A stretch of 64,000 bases of DNA from Ditylenchus dipsaci (Eukaryota; Nematoda; Chromadorea; Rhabditida; Anguinidae). The notes beneath the pieces are model-generated. The model was given only the letters and a program-made list of their open reading frames with translations. It was not told the DNA's origin and did not search any database. Shown in pieces: positions 30,180-40,961 of the stretch (positions are counted from its first letter, which is position 1; each line of letters starts with the position of its first letter). The stretch spans positions 24,931-88,930 of the forward strand of contig SADC01000534.1 of the NCBI GenBank assembly GCA_004194705.1, written 5' to 3'. A program made the position numbers and the translations under genes.

Positions 30180-32000
30180 CTTTAGCCCCACTAAAACACA
30201 TACAAACCAACAAAACTGAAAAAATCAATTTTCTGCGACACTTGTTTGATTGCCGTCAACTTCATCATTTTCATGCGATTTCCAAAGGTATTATCAAAAA
30301 TGTTACAAAAAATTCCATTCTCCAGCACAATATAAACATACATACACAGCAGGCAAGCAAGTTGGGGTGCCTGTGCGCATAGCTGTTAGAGAGAGGGAGG
30401 GGGTGAGATGGTGGTCTACGGTCTGGTGATAAGTTTCCTTTCTTTGATCGGAATTTTTTCTTTTCTTCTGTTTCTCTTGTATGTGCTGTAGCTTTTAGCC
30501 TTTCTTTTCTCCATCTACTACTACTCACATACACACAACATATTAATCAATTGGTTTAATAGCAGCAGTAGTGATGGAGAAGTATGTGGGGAGTAGAAAT
30601 TTAGAAGAAGCAAATAAGGTGCTATTATAATGATGATTGGTGTGCGAAAAGCGGTGTTGGCCAGTTAGCAACAATTTTTTTTCGGCGTATTTTTTTTAAA
30701 TAAAATTACTCAATTACGTGTACTTTTTTATGATGTACATTAGTACATGGTTCGCAATCGTCCTTTTTAAAAAGATTTGTCCTTTTCGAGACACAAAATC
30801 TTTTTTATTTTTTTGAAGTTTTTAGTCAAAATATTTTTTCGCTCCAAAATAGCAATAAACTCTGGATAAAACGACCCTTTTTCTTTAAAAATGGTCAAAA
30901 TGTCCTTTTTAACCAAATGTCCTTTTTTCGAAATTTTTCATTTCGAACCCTGCATTAGTTAAACGACCGACTAAATCGAGTGTTCATTGAGTGTTCATTG
31001 TTCATTCATTAAAATTCAAAAGGCGCCAATTCAAATTTTTCAAATCTTGACTAAAAACCCATGATACCCCCCTGTGGTTCGAATTTTTTTTTCTCAGAAT
31101 CTAAAAAACAGCCGGCTTTCTCATGAAGTCGGGTCGAGAAACACGAATATGAAGTTATCTCCTCCCTCTGAGCAGTCCCCGTGGAGGAAGGGGATTCTAT
31201 ACTGCAGCCTTCAAAAATATGCGAGAGGATTTAAAATTAGAAATTCAAAAAAAATTCTGCCAGCAAAAAATATTAAAACCTGCGTGTTCTGAGAGAGAAA
31301 AGAAAAAAGTAACTCGGTAATATTTAACCTGAGCTCTTTGCTCAAACATAAAAACAACAATAAGCAAAAAGATAAGCCGGTAGTGGGATAAAGTAATTAG
31401 TCAGCGTGTCTCTTCCGCACAGTTGATTGGAGTAGAGTATTTAACCCAGAAATCAATCGATCAACGACTGCAAATAAGAAGGGGAAGGACAATGGAAGAC
31501 ACAGAGGAGAATGGAATGTCCTTCCATTCGCTTGTTTTGGATAAAGAAGGGAAGAAGAAATAGCGCCGACTGTTACAATAGAAGAAGAAGAGGTGGAGAA
31601 AGCTGGTCGCTACACCCAAAAACCAGCGGAAAAGAATTTGGTGGTACAGAGCAAGGAAAATACACACAAACGTTGGCATTCAGAAATGTTCGACAATGAT
31701 TTGGTTTCAATACTTTGGTATGTGGTACGGTATAACGACGACCCAATACACATTGTGTTTCGCTACTGCTATTCGATACACTTTTTACATACCGAATTTC
31801 CTCTAATTGCCGCCCCCTCCAATTGCCGCCCCCCCCCTATTTTTCAAAACTGTGTTTTAACCTTTTTTGCACAATTTTTGGTGATTAGTTATCAATAAGA
31901 AGATGTGTCCAAGATCGTTGTTGGCTGAAGAGGTATATGTCAAGCAGGATCGAAAAATACTCACATGAACAATAAGTCTACAACAACAAGTCTACCTTAA
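30180..32000. other. Intergenic repeat relics
   Basis: About 30760-30950 matches 18035-18190. About 31017-31225 matches 10652-10860. About 31787-31850 carries a CCGTATTT-family relic (ACCGAATTTCCTCTAATTGC with CAATTGCCGCCCC units). Open frames do not resemble known proteins. Confidence 0.45.
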
Positions 32001-32225
32001 GGGGGGGGGGATTTATATACGCATCGCCTTAGGTCACAGGTTCGACTACCACTGGCTGCAGACCTTATTTTTTTTCTCCTTTTATTTACAAGTTTGGTGT
32101 CAAAATGTAGCTAAGATCCTCAGCTTTCATTTGAGCTATCATGCAGATAAAAAGTTTGCATAAAGTTAGAGCTAAAATTTAAGAAAACATTGAACCATGT
32201 CCAATTAGATGAAATCCTCAATGGA
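32000..32225 (+). mobile_element. tRNA-headed SINE-like element
   Basis: Head with B-box-like GGTTCGACTAC (32039-32049), then TTTATTTACAAGTTTG, GTCAAAATGTAGCTAAGATC and the ATTTGAGCTAT body also seen at 17205-17320. Ends are not sharp. Confidence 0.5.
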
Positions 32226-32547
32226 CTATCAATTAACCAATCAATTGTAGGCTTGGGCTCCGGATCGGAATCCGGCCGGAATCCGGTTTCGGATTCCGGT
32301 TTTTTATTGGAAATCCGATCCGGAATCCGGCCGACCCAAGCTCAAAATCCGTAATCCGGCCGGTTCATAACAGAAAAATCCGGAAAAAATCCGGAAATGT
32401 CAAAATATCAATCTATTTTCTCTCGATGCGAAAAGAAACCAACTCGAATTATTTGAAGAAATTGTTGTCACTTTAGCATTATTTTGTCATTTTGTCGTCA
32501 TTTGTGTGTCGAAAATGTGAGTTTTTACATGATTTTTTTCAGGCAAA

Positions 32548-32776
32548 ATGCATAATAACGTCTGGAAGATCGGTCTTTATGAGCAATTTATGAGCAAGTT
32601 TGCTCGGAAATTCGCAAGGTCTGCCAAGATGCAGGAGTACAAAATTTCGAACGAAAGTGTCAAGTCGCTGATCGTCTACACGAAGCAACATTCGGAGTAC
32701 AAAGCAAAGCTCGCAAAACTAGAGGACAATTCGAAAGAGGCGGCCCTGATACAAGGATTCGTGGTGCGCTCATCCG
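32548..32776 (+). CDS. Unrecognised exon inside the AGGCTTGGGCTC element
   Basis: ATG at 32548 follows a TTTTTTTCAG acceptor-like tract; the open frame ends at a good donor (GTGAGT, 32777). It encodes about 76 mostly charged helical residues (KFARKFARSAKMQEYKISNE, then HSEYKAKLAKLEDNSKEAA). Local GC is higher than its surroundings. It is probably the first exon of an element protein; family unknown. Confidence 0.4.
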
Positions 32777-32932
32777 GTGAGTATTCTTTTAGTGAAACAA
32801 GTGAAAGATGATGTGTTTTTTCCCGTGGTTTGTTTAAGTTTGAGTAGTACAATTTTTTATGATTGGTTCATAAGAAACCAGTCGCCAAGAAACCGGGAGT
32901 CTTATCGGATTGGTGCACTTGCTCACGTCTTT

Positions 32933-33340
32933 TTATTCAAAGGTACTGATTCGATATAACGCCAAAGGATGGTTGACCAAGCACACAGACATTACTTCCA
33001 AACGCTTCATGACATACTTTTGGACATTAGACTGGTCCAAATCCATTAAATCGCAAGGCTGTGCTCCTTGCAGGGTACTCGCGAAAAATTTGAATGTGTC
33101 AAGGACATTTTCTTTACTGCTATTATGATTAAAGTGGCTTTTTAAATGAGTAATAGTATGGTGGAATAATTCACTAATTTTTTGATCTTCTTGTTTATCT
33201 TTGATTTTCACACTTTTAGTAAAATCATTTGCAGCACATTTTCTATTGGCAAATTCGACTTTATTGTTTGAGCATCTAGTTGTCTGATCAAAACACGAAG
33301 GATAAAAGGCAAAGAGAGATGATAAAGCAGAAAAATTCAT
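32933..33340 (-). CDS. Unrecognised 135-residue frame inside the AGGCTTGGGCTC element
   Basis: ATG at 33340 to a stop at 32933, minus strand, converging with the plus-strand frame at 32548. It contains DQTTRCSNNKVEFANRKC and FKFFASTLQGAQPCDLMDLD. There is no domain match from memory. It may be a remnant of an element-encoded protein. Confidence 0.25.
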   Translation of the reverse strand: MNFSALSSLFAFYPSCFDQTTRCSNNKVEFANRKCAANDFTKSVKIKDKQEDQKISELFHHTITHLKSHFNHNSSKENVLDTFKFFASTLQGAQPCDLMDLDQSNVQKYVMKRLEVMSVCLVNHPLALYRISTFE

Positions 33341-34119
33341 GTTTCCTCAGATCGATTGAACGAAAAAATAGGGTTTTTGCATTACAAGTGCGGATTAAAG
33401 GGACATACCAGCGCGTTACACGTGCAATTTCAAATTTATAAAAGACGAGAAGACCACGTATATACCTTGTTTCATTTAATAGAGCCCTCGAGGCTACATT
33501 TTTTGGATGTCTGAAAATCTTGAAATTGTTGATTGAAAAATATCCCCAACTCTGAAATTAAAGACCAACTCGATCCCTACAACGCTGAACAGCTAATATT
33601 TTTGAACAAGGCTCTTGAACATGTTAACTTCACTTATTGATTGTATTAACTTTGGTTTTCACGAATAAAATATGTGGAAAACCAATGTGCATTTCGCTGA
33701 TTAAAAAAATCCGGAATCCGGTACCGGATCCGGTTTTTAGACCGCCGGATTCCGTTATCCGGTTTTTTTCGAAAATCCGATCCGGTATCCGGCCGGACCC
33801 CTAGAGCCCAAGCCTTCTTTTTGTAGTTTGTACCTCCCCCTTCTCTTTTTTTGATTTCAGCTAAAGCTGAAATCAATCTTGTCTTTTCTCTCTGTAAATG
33901 TAGCTAGTAAATGCTTTTGCTCTGGCCAGAGCTAGTAAATAATTATTTTGTAATAAAAGACTGACATTTCTATAATAAAGTAAACTAACCAGCTAAATTC
34001 TACAAAAACCCTTCTATATATTCTAAAATCTACACACAAAAAAAACTTCAAATTCCGTCCTCCACCTTGACTCTAATTTTGTAATTTCTGGATGTCTAAG
34101 CAGCATGCAGATTACTACA

Positions 34120-34195
34120 CCGGATCCGGCTCGGAGCCGGAGCGGAGCCGGATCCAGAGCGGGAGCAGAGCGGCTCTGGCTCTGGTGCAAAAAAG
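34120..34195. repeat. GC-rich GGAGCCGGAG palindromic block
   Basis: CCGGATCCGGCTCGGAGCCG units, with a relative block at about 36395-36515 (GGATCTGGCTCCGGCTCGGA). The two blocks may be opposite ends of one eroded element of about 2.4 kb that now holds the 34278-34439 MITE and the 34786-35925 foldback. Confidence 0.4.
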
Positions 34196-34277
34196 TGTCG
34201 ACGAAATATCTGATAGAGTGAGACATATGAACAAAAATATGACAAAAAGTACAGTACAGGAACACAGTGATAACAAA

Positions 34278-34439
34278 TACCGTATTCTCTTTAATAGAAC
34301 GCCACTCTTTAATAGAACGCCACCCCTTAGGGCCAAAAGTAGGGGGGTAAACCATGTTTTATTGCAATTTTAACACAAAGTCTAAAAACATTTTGGATGT
34401 TAAAAAACGCCACGGCGTTCTATTAAAGAGAATACGGTA
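34278..34439. mobile_element. TA-flanked MITE, CCGTATTCTC variant
   Basis: A 162-bp unit from TACCGTATTCTCTTTAATAG to inverted CTATTAAAGAGAATACGGTA, with AACGCCAC repeats inside each end. A relative occurs at 42987-43092. Confidence 0.75.
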
Positions 34440-34785
34440 AATCGGGTACTTTCTTCATTTATTGCGCGATAACAAACACGCAAAACCCTCACAAATCAAT
34501 CAAATCTCCGGCCAGCGTTAGCAACACTTTCTCGCGAATGCAGCCTTTTGAGTTCAGGTGGTGGACGGTGGAGAATGTATAGAACAATACTAGGCGGAAA
34601 CTAAGGGCATAGCAAAATTAACATTAGGATTCCTTTTTATATTTCGATGGTCTTTTTACATTTTTCGTAAATCGGGCAAAACGCGTTTACGTTACTGTCA
34701 AAGCATCTTTGGGATGTTTGAATTAGTGAAGGAAACAATTTTTTGATCCTGAAAACTTGAAAAAAAAATTTTATCCAAGTGGACG

Positions 34786-35925
34786 ACTGCGTCCAGAAGT
34801 AATGCAACAGATACTTTTTGCATGTTATTTTTTTGAAACAGTTTTTTTACAAGCAATGTGAATTCAGAAACACAAATGTCTTACAACAGTTTTGTAGCAT
34901 TTTTTCTCCTTTATCTGACCGTGTAAACAAAATTGGCGAAATAGTTCAATTTTGTGCTCGTTTGGCCCATTTCACATGACATATCATTTTTTTATGCGTC
35001 CAAAAGTAATGCAACAAGACTTGATACTGACAGATAAAAGTTGCTTTAGAACTTTTTTATTAGTTTTTTTATGAGATGCAAAGCACTTTTTCTTAGCTAC
35101 AATTTGGTATGTCAAACGTTTTTTTTAGATTATTTTAGAAAAAGTTATGATCTTAAATATAAAAGTGTCGATTTTTAGTCAAAATCAGAGTAAATCTAAG
35201 GAAAATGGTTGTTTAAGTGCACAAACAGTGGCTTTTCCGAAATTTATTTTATCAAAAGTTTTCATTCAATGCATTATTTAAAGCTCTTTGATTTCCCTAC
35301 AAAATGACTTGTCGTACGTTGTGTTAGAATGACACAAGGCTGAAATACAGACGGTTGAGTTTGAAAAGAAAGAAACCTATGTTTTTATCTTATTTTGAGT
35401 CATTTTTAATTTTTTTAAACTTCAACAGTCTGTATTTAAAATAATACATTAAATGAAAACTTTTGATAGAATAAATTTCGGGAAAAGCCACTGTTTGTGC
35501 ACTTAAACAACCATTTTCCTTAGATTTACTCTGATTTTAACTAAAAATCGACACTTTTATATTTAAGATCACAACTTTTTCTAAAATAATCTAAAAAAAA
35601 CGTTTGACATATCAAGTTGTAGCTAAGAAAAGTGCTTTGCATCTCATAAAAAAACTAACAAAAAAGTTCTAAAACAACTTTTATCTGTCAGTATCAAGTC
35701 TTGTTGCATTACTTTTGGACACATCAAACAATGACATGTTTCGGAAAATGTAAGTTGAGCGCGTAATATCAAAAGGTTTCTGGGATTCTGTTTATGCCAT
35801 CGGATAGAGGGTAAAACGTGCTACAAATTTGTATTTAAATCCACATAGGTATTAAAATAAAGCATTAAGAAAAAATACTCCGCAAAAAAAATCTTGTTGC
35901 ATTACTTTTGGACGCTACTGTACAA
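34786..35925. mobile_element. Long foldback with GCGTCCAAAAGTAATGCAAC ends
   Basis: Arms of about 290 bp (about 34995-35285 and 35445-35730) are inverted copies with high identity (for example GTTTAAGTGCACAAACAGTG and its complement). Outer ends carry GCGTCCAGAAGTAATGCAAC (34788) and the inverse ending CGCTACTGTA (35926). The CTACTGTA terminus resembles Tc1/mariner ends. No transposase frame. Confidence 0.65.
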
Positions 35926-36539
35926 CATGGGTACTGCCAACTAAGTTAACTACCATTTAGGTGCTAATATGTATTAATCTCTTTAAATATTACGAAGTCA
36001 TACGAGCGTGATGATGAAAACTCGAAAAACAGCCTGGAAACAGGATTTTACTACTGTCTAACCTTTTTCAGTATGCTCGAATCAGTACAGTAAACTAGTT
36101 TTGGAACCTGAAAAACATAAAAAATTGCACCAAGTGGAGGACCAGTTAATTTGATTGGTGCATGGATTATCCAGTAGAACAGAACATTTTCAATCAAAAA
36201 GGTACGAACCAAAGACTATTGAAGGAAACGCCAAAATGTCGATGAATTCACCTGTCGATAAATTCACCGTCGATGAATTCACCTAATGTTATATAGACAA
36301 TCCATAAGTAAAGGCTTTTTGTCACAATTTTTTTTATTTGACAGTAAATTTTATACCCAAACTTTTCGGGTAACTAAATAAACAAAAAACTGGCTCCAAA
36401 ATGGCTCCGGGGATCAAAATTTTCCGCTCCGGATCTGGCTCCCGGCTCCTTCGGGGTAAATTTTTTGCTCCGGATCTGGCTCCGGCTCGGAGCCGCGGAG
36501 CGGATTGCCAGCACTGGCTCTAGCCTATTTTTAGCTTAC

Positions 36540-37230
36540 GAATAAGCTACACTAGGTGTGAAACCCTGCGTTGATGGTCTTGTCGGACAGTCAAGAGCCG
36601 AAGATGATTTTTACACGAAATTATTAATAAAGGAAAATAAACTATATGGTGTGCAGCCGGTAGTAGTCGAACCTGTGATCTACGCAATGCCTATATATGC
36701 AGTTTTCCCTCCCTTTAATTTGGCTGCCTGGACAAACAATTGGCCTTAAAATTCTGCCCAAAAATCATAAAAAGTTTGAAAACAGGATAAAAACTTTCAT
36801 TGTTGGAGTAGTAAATTACTTCAAATTTCTGATCGAAAAATAAGCGCCCCCTTCTAATTGCCGCCTCCCCTAGAGGTCGATCGGAAAATAAGCGCCCCGG
36901 GGCGGCAATTAGAAAAAATACGGTATATAAACTTGTATATAATCATGTGCACTATATAACCGATAAAATTATTTGTTCTAAAAAAAGTTCCCAAAACCAC
37001 TAGGATGCCTCTGAATTGGACCAGGGCAATTTTTGCGAAAAAAATTATTTCAAAATTTTGATCTGATGTTTTTTTCGTCGGTTGGATTCCTGGTAATGTC
37101 GATTGGCGTGGAAAAACTAACGGGTCCAAACAAAAATTAAATTAACTTGAGATTTCGAAATCTCATTTTCTAGTCAAATTTAGAATTTCCCAAAAATTCG
37201 GAGAGCTTTCAAAAGCCTGGAACTTTTTTT
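36540..37230. other. Intergenic, repeat relics only
   Basis: A minus-strand B-box-like GGTTCGACTACTACC lies at about 36660-36674. A CCGTATTT-family right end (AATTAGAAAAAATACGGTA) is at 36907-36925 with GCGCCCC and TTGCCGCC units before it. No gene recognised. Confidence 0.4.
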
Positions 37231-37576
37231 ATGGCCTGTTCACATACTGAGAGTGGGAGTGAGAATGAGAGTAAGAGGGTGTTCACAATGCACCTTAATC
37301 TCACTCTCACTCCCACTCTCATGTGTTCAGAATGCTTTTTTCTTTTGCATGAAACTGATCAAATCACATTGTTATTTTTTAAATTTGTTCATAATATTGC
37401 AGATTGCGACCAAATATTATGAAATGCAAACTAGATCCGAATTTTAATAGGCAAAAAGCTGAGGTGGTTCGATAAATCAATGTTCTCTTTCTCCTCCGGA
37501 CTGGGTTGAGGACGAAAAGATGGACGACGGGAACGCCATGACGATTCCCTGGAAATAGAAAGCCGACCATGATTTT

Positions 37577-37737
37577 TGCGGCAACCGGACCTTTAGCATA
37601 ATTTGAGCAATTTGTCGCGGACATTTAACATAATTTTTCGGTATGATTCGGGCAAAACACCCGAATTATACCAAAAATTATGCTAAATGTCCGCGGACAA
37701 ATTGCTCAAATTATGCTAAATGTGCGGTTGCCGGTTT
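37577..37737. repeat. Perfect-type foldback with CGGCAACCG ends
   Basis: Left arm GGCAACCGGACCTTTAGCAT pairs with right arm ATGCTAAATGTGCGGTTGCC around a central CAAAACA; stems are about 75 bp with few mismatches. Immediately followed by a second foldback. Confidence 0.7.
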
Positions 37738-37907
37738 TTGCGCGCAGTGACATGTGCAAAATTTGAATTGGCGGGGGACACTTCTCTTTCGTCACACGCT
37801 GTACTCTTTGGACTCTTTTGAAATGACTCCAAAGAGTACAGTGCGAGACGAAAGATAAGTGTCCCCCCAATTCAAATTTTGCATTTGCCGCCGCGCGCAA
37901 AAACTAT
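37736..37907. repeat. Second foldback with TTTTTGCGCGC ends
   Basis: TTTTTGCGCGC at 37736 pairs with GCGCGCAAAAAC at 37896; internally TGCAAAATTTGAATTGG and TGTACTCTTTGGA pair with inverted copies around a short centre. Stem of about 75 bp. It abuts the foldback at 37577-37737. Confidence 0.7.
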
Positions 37908-38321
37908 AGTCCTTTAACCACCGTTCGAAATTCCCTTTACCTTCACCCAGCTGCTGTCGAGAACGCTATTCTAGACGCTTCGAAAACCGTGAACACACTG
38001 ACTGTAAAATTCTGGCTTAGTCAGTTCATCAGATATGCAAACGAATTCAAGCGTTGTGAAAGGATGACAGCTCTACTCTCTCAGAGTTCAAAAAATATCA
38101 GAATAATTTAGATGACTATGAATTGTGTCTTACAGAAAATAAAAACTATATGAAGCACTGAAAACTTTGTTATGGGTCAATTATAGAATTTTACGGTACG
38201 TCAAAACTATCCAATAAGCAATCTTCGGTCGTAATTTACAAGATTATGAAAAATTTCAAAAAATAAAATATTGGAATTATTAGTTAAACGCAAAATAAAA
38301 AAAAGCACTGTGAACCGACAC

Positions 38322-38398
38322 GGACGTTTCGTCACCTCGACCGATTCGTCACCCGGGACGTTTCGTCACCTCCTGTTAAAACGGGACGTTTCGTCACC
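38322..38398. repeat. Three units of GGACGTTTCGTCACC
   Basis: Units at 38322-38336, 38356-38370 and 38384-38398, followed by GGACACTTCACCCC-like units near 38444-38485. A short irregular tandem of unknown nature. Confidence 0.55.
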
Positions 38399-39109
38399 AA
38401 ACGAAAATTTTGATAACCTTTACCGCTTATTATATTTGGGACACGGACACTTCACCCCAGGACATTTCACCCCCGGCGACACTTCACTTCCTAGTACAAA
38501 AATATTACATTATCCAATTTTTTTCTATGTACCGTATATATTCTAATAAAAACCCATGGGGCCTTATTTTTCAACCCCTCTTTGAAGGTGGGCCTTATTA
38601 GAAGGTAGGGTCTCCTTATTAGAAGGTAGGGTCTTATTAGATCTTTTAATTGCGCCACTTTAGAATGATGATCCCTTCAAAATCGCTGTAGCTAGCTTTT
38701 GTTACGCCTTAGGCTTAGGCAGAGTATTCTGTACGTACTGCACAACGTAGGCCAGCGTTTGTTAGGAAGGACGCAAACATGTTTTATCGTGCATTGTTGA
38801 GCATGGAAAAACAGTGAAAAATAATTAGCATTTTTCGCACTCACTCACCTTAGACATGATTCCGAGCAAGATTATTGATCAAAATTGTATATAGAGACTT
38901 TTTTTGCCCAGCTCCAGTGACCAAAAACAGGGTAGATGCCCTCACATACAATGTTTCTATCTTGTTATGGTATATGGACACCCTTTTAGGTTGGTTCACC
39001 TAGAAGGACCAATGCAAAAAGTGAAACTATTTAACGAAAATGCATATCAAAGTGATTTTTGAGCAGCTTTTAATGACCAAAATCTAATAAAAAGTATGCG
39101 ACGATTGAG

Positions 39110-39126
39110 NNNNNNNNNNNNNNNNN
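39110..39126. other. Assembly gap (17 N)
   Basis: Run of N. The presenilin-like exons begin immediately after it, so the gene's 5' end is probably lost in or before the gap. Confidence 1.
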
Positions 39127-40961
39127 TGGTGAATGAAAAGCAAAATTTCTGTACTGCATCTGCAGACTTTCTGTCCAAATTGTTCAGGTAGATCCCTTAT
39201 TTTTCTTATCTTGCATAAATTTTTATGTAAAATTTAGGTGAACCAGTCATTATCGCGGTAAATCTTTAGATTCAGCTTCAGCCTTTCTACAATATCACTT
39301 TGATACTTTCAGGTTCTTCTCAATATCCTGCTCACGCTGAGTCTATGGATTGGTGTGTACAAAACGCAAACAGATACGCAATCTGTCGCCTTCTATCTGC
39401 TCGATTCTCGTGGTGATTTTACAACCGGCGTTGATTGTATGTTTTCATTCTTTTTGTAGAAATAATTGCTAATTCATGCTGACATTTCAGGTATGATGGC
39501 TTGTAAGGCAGTTCTTCGATGTTTTTTCATTTGATTCATCAAATTCTAGTTGAATTATTATGTGCATTGCAGCGTTGGCGGTACTTAGCTTTGTTATGCT
39601 TGGCTTTGCTCTCTATGATTTCCAAATGGTGTTTATTACCAACGCTTAGAGAAAACTTATTGTAGGTTTAGGTGGTCAAGGTGTGGCTCACTCTTTCGTG
39701 TCTTTTGGTCAACTATGTCACTTCGGCTTTCATCTTCAAGTGAAAATTCATTCATGGCTCATTTATAAACGTTGTCGTCGTCGTTGGCGTTGTCATTGTC
39801 GTTGCGTAGTAGAAGTGCCTTTATAAACATTTTTTCAACGACAGCGACGACGGCAACGACAACATTCATAAATAAGCCATTATTCATCTTTTGTTCAACA
39901 ATCATCTGTTTTCAGTGATACCATCAAAGTGTTTGGGTCGACAAATATGGTGAACTGATTGCCATCTTGCTTGCATTTGTCTATGGCACCGTTGGCTCCA
40001 TGGTATTTTCTGTTTAGTTCAGTGATTCAGTGAGGTCAAATTTTGGCTTTAGGTTTTTTCACCAGCTACTTCCCTCCGATTTTCCATCAGTTCTATGTAA
40101 TTGCAATTGCTCCATGGTTTCAGTCTTCTATCTGAGAGTGTTTCCTAATCAAACGGTAATTGATTGGGATGTTATACGTGTCTCACTAACGAGTATCATT
40201 TTTCAGACTTGGTTCGTGCTGGCTGGCGTTGTTGGATGGGTCAGTTTTTTTCGTTCTTGCTGAGATGTTGGATTATCCTGTTTGATTACAGACCTTTTTG
40301 CTGTCCTTTCTCCTCTGGGTCCATTGAGAAAGTGACCGAAAAGGCAAGTGACTACAGCGAGCAAATTCTTCGTCTTCTCACATTTGATGCCAAAACTGTG
40401 CAGGAGCCGCATATAGCTTGTGATGATGTAAGGTTTTGTGGCGTGTCAGAACTTATTTTGTCATTTTTTCAGGATGAAACATCGGAAATTGAGTAAGTAT
40501 GACAAGTCCTCAAATTCAAGCGATGAAAGAACGATGAAGTAATGGAGGAAGGAGGTCGCACTGCTAAGGACGCCCTTCAGGACTCGGAAATGACTCGTCT
40601 TGGAATGGGAGATTTCGTTTTTTACAGTTTGCTGGTTGGTAAGGCAGCTGCTGGCGGAAGCTTTCTTGCCACGTTCAATGTTAGTCATTAGTAAATTATC
40701 GAATATAAATCTTTGATTCGTTAAATTCAGGCTTTGATCGGTGTGGTGGTCGGCTTCTTTTATCACCCTCACTTCTCTGCCTGATTATGAAGAATTCGAG
40801 TCCATTCCAGCGCTTCCAATATCTATTTGTCTGGTCTAGGATTGTATTTCGGTACTCTGTATGTAATTGAGCCGATCTACGCCAGTGTAATGGAATCATG
40901 GTGTAGAGCTGTAATATTATTCTTAATAAAAAAATTTCCGTTTGTCGTCTTTTCTTGTTAA
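39127..40961 (+). pseudogene. Presenilin-like intramembrane aspartyl protease gene, 5'-truncated, with apparent frameshifts
   Basis: Presenilin is the catalytic subunit of gamma-secretase, a multi-pass membrane Asp protease that cleaves Notch and other type I proteins. Exon pieces in order: 39127-39187, 39313-39436 (IGVYKTQTDTQSVAFYLLD), 39491-about 39522, 39573-39628, 39672-39739 (VVKVWLTLSCLLVNYVTSAF), 39930-40002 (VWVDKYGELIAILLAFVYG), 40053-40155, 40207-40239, 40292-40427 (DLFAVLSPLGPLRK), 40473-40492, 40530-40679 (RLGMGDFVFYSLLVGKAAAG), 40731-40961 (ESIPALPISIC, then LYFGTLYVIEPIYASVMES). Order and spacing follow presenilin TM1-TM9. GMGD carries the second catalytic Asp (codon 40611-40613), and PALP is the conserved C-terminal motif. 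The first Asp (DLFAVL) depends on an unresolved splice junction. At least four frame changes are needed, mostly at T or G runs, so it is a pseudogene or a poor consensus. The frame is restored on both sides each time. Confidence 0.75.
39756..39878. mobile_element. Small foldback in a presenilin-like intron
   Basis: GGCTCATTTATAAACGTTGT at 39756 pairs with ACAACATTCATAAATAAGCC at 39859-39878; inner GTCGTCGTTGGCGTTGTC pairs with GACGGCAACGACAA. It sits in the intron 39740-39929. No flanking duplication was identified. Confidence 0.6.

Larger units (their letters stand above)
32249..33815. mobile_element. DNA element with AGGCTTGGGCTC ends and ATCCGG arrays
   Basis: Inverted 12-bp ends AGGCTTGGGCTC (32249-32260) and GAGCCCAAGCCT (33804-33815) enclose subterminal GGAATCCGGCCGG arrays at both sides (32263-32400 and 33707-33803). 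No target duplication matches. The interior has a short plus-strand exon-like frame (32548-32776) and a minus-strand frame (32933-33340), neither recognised. Confidence 0.65.

Noticed and set aside
40203..40899. Minus-strand frames of 67-103 codons
   Set aside because: Antisense to the presenilin-like exons, with no splice or domain support.
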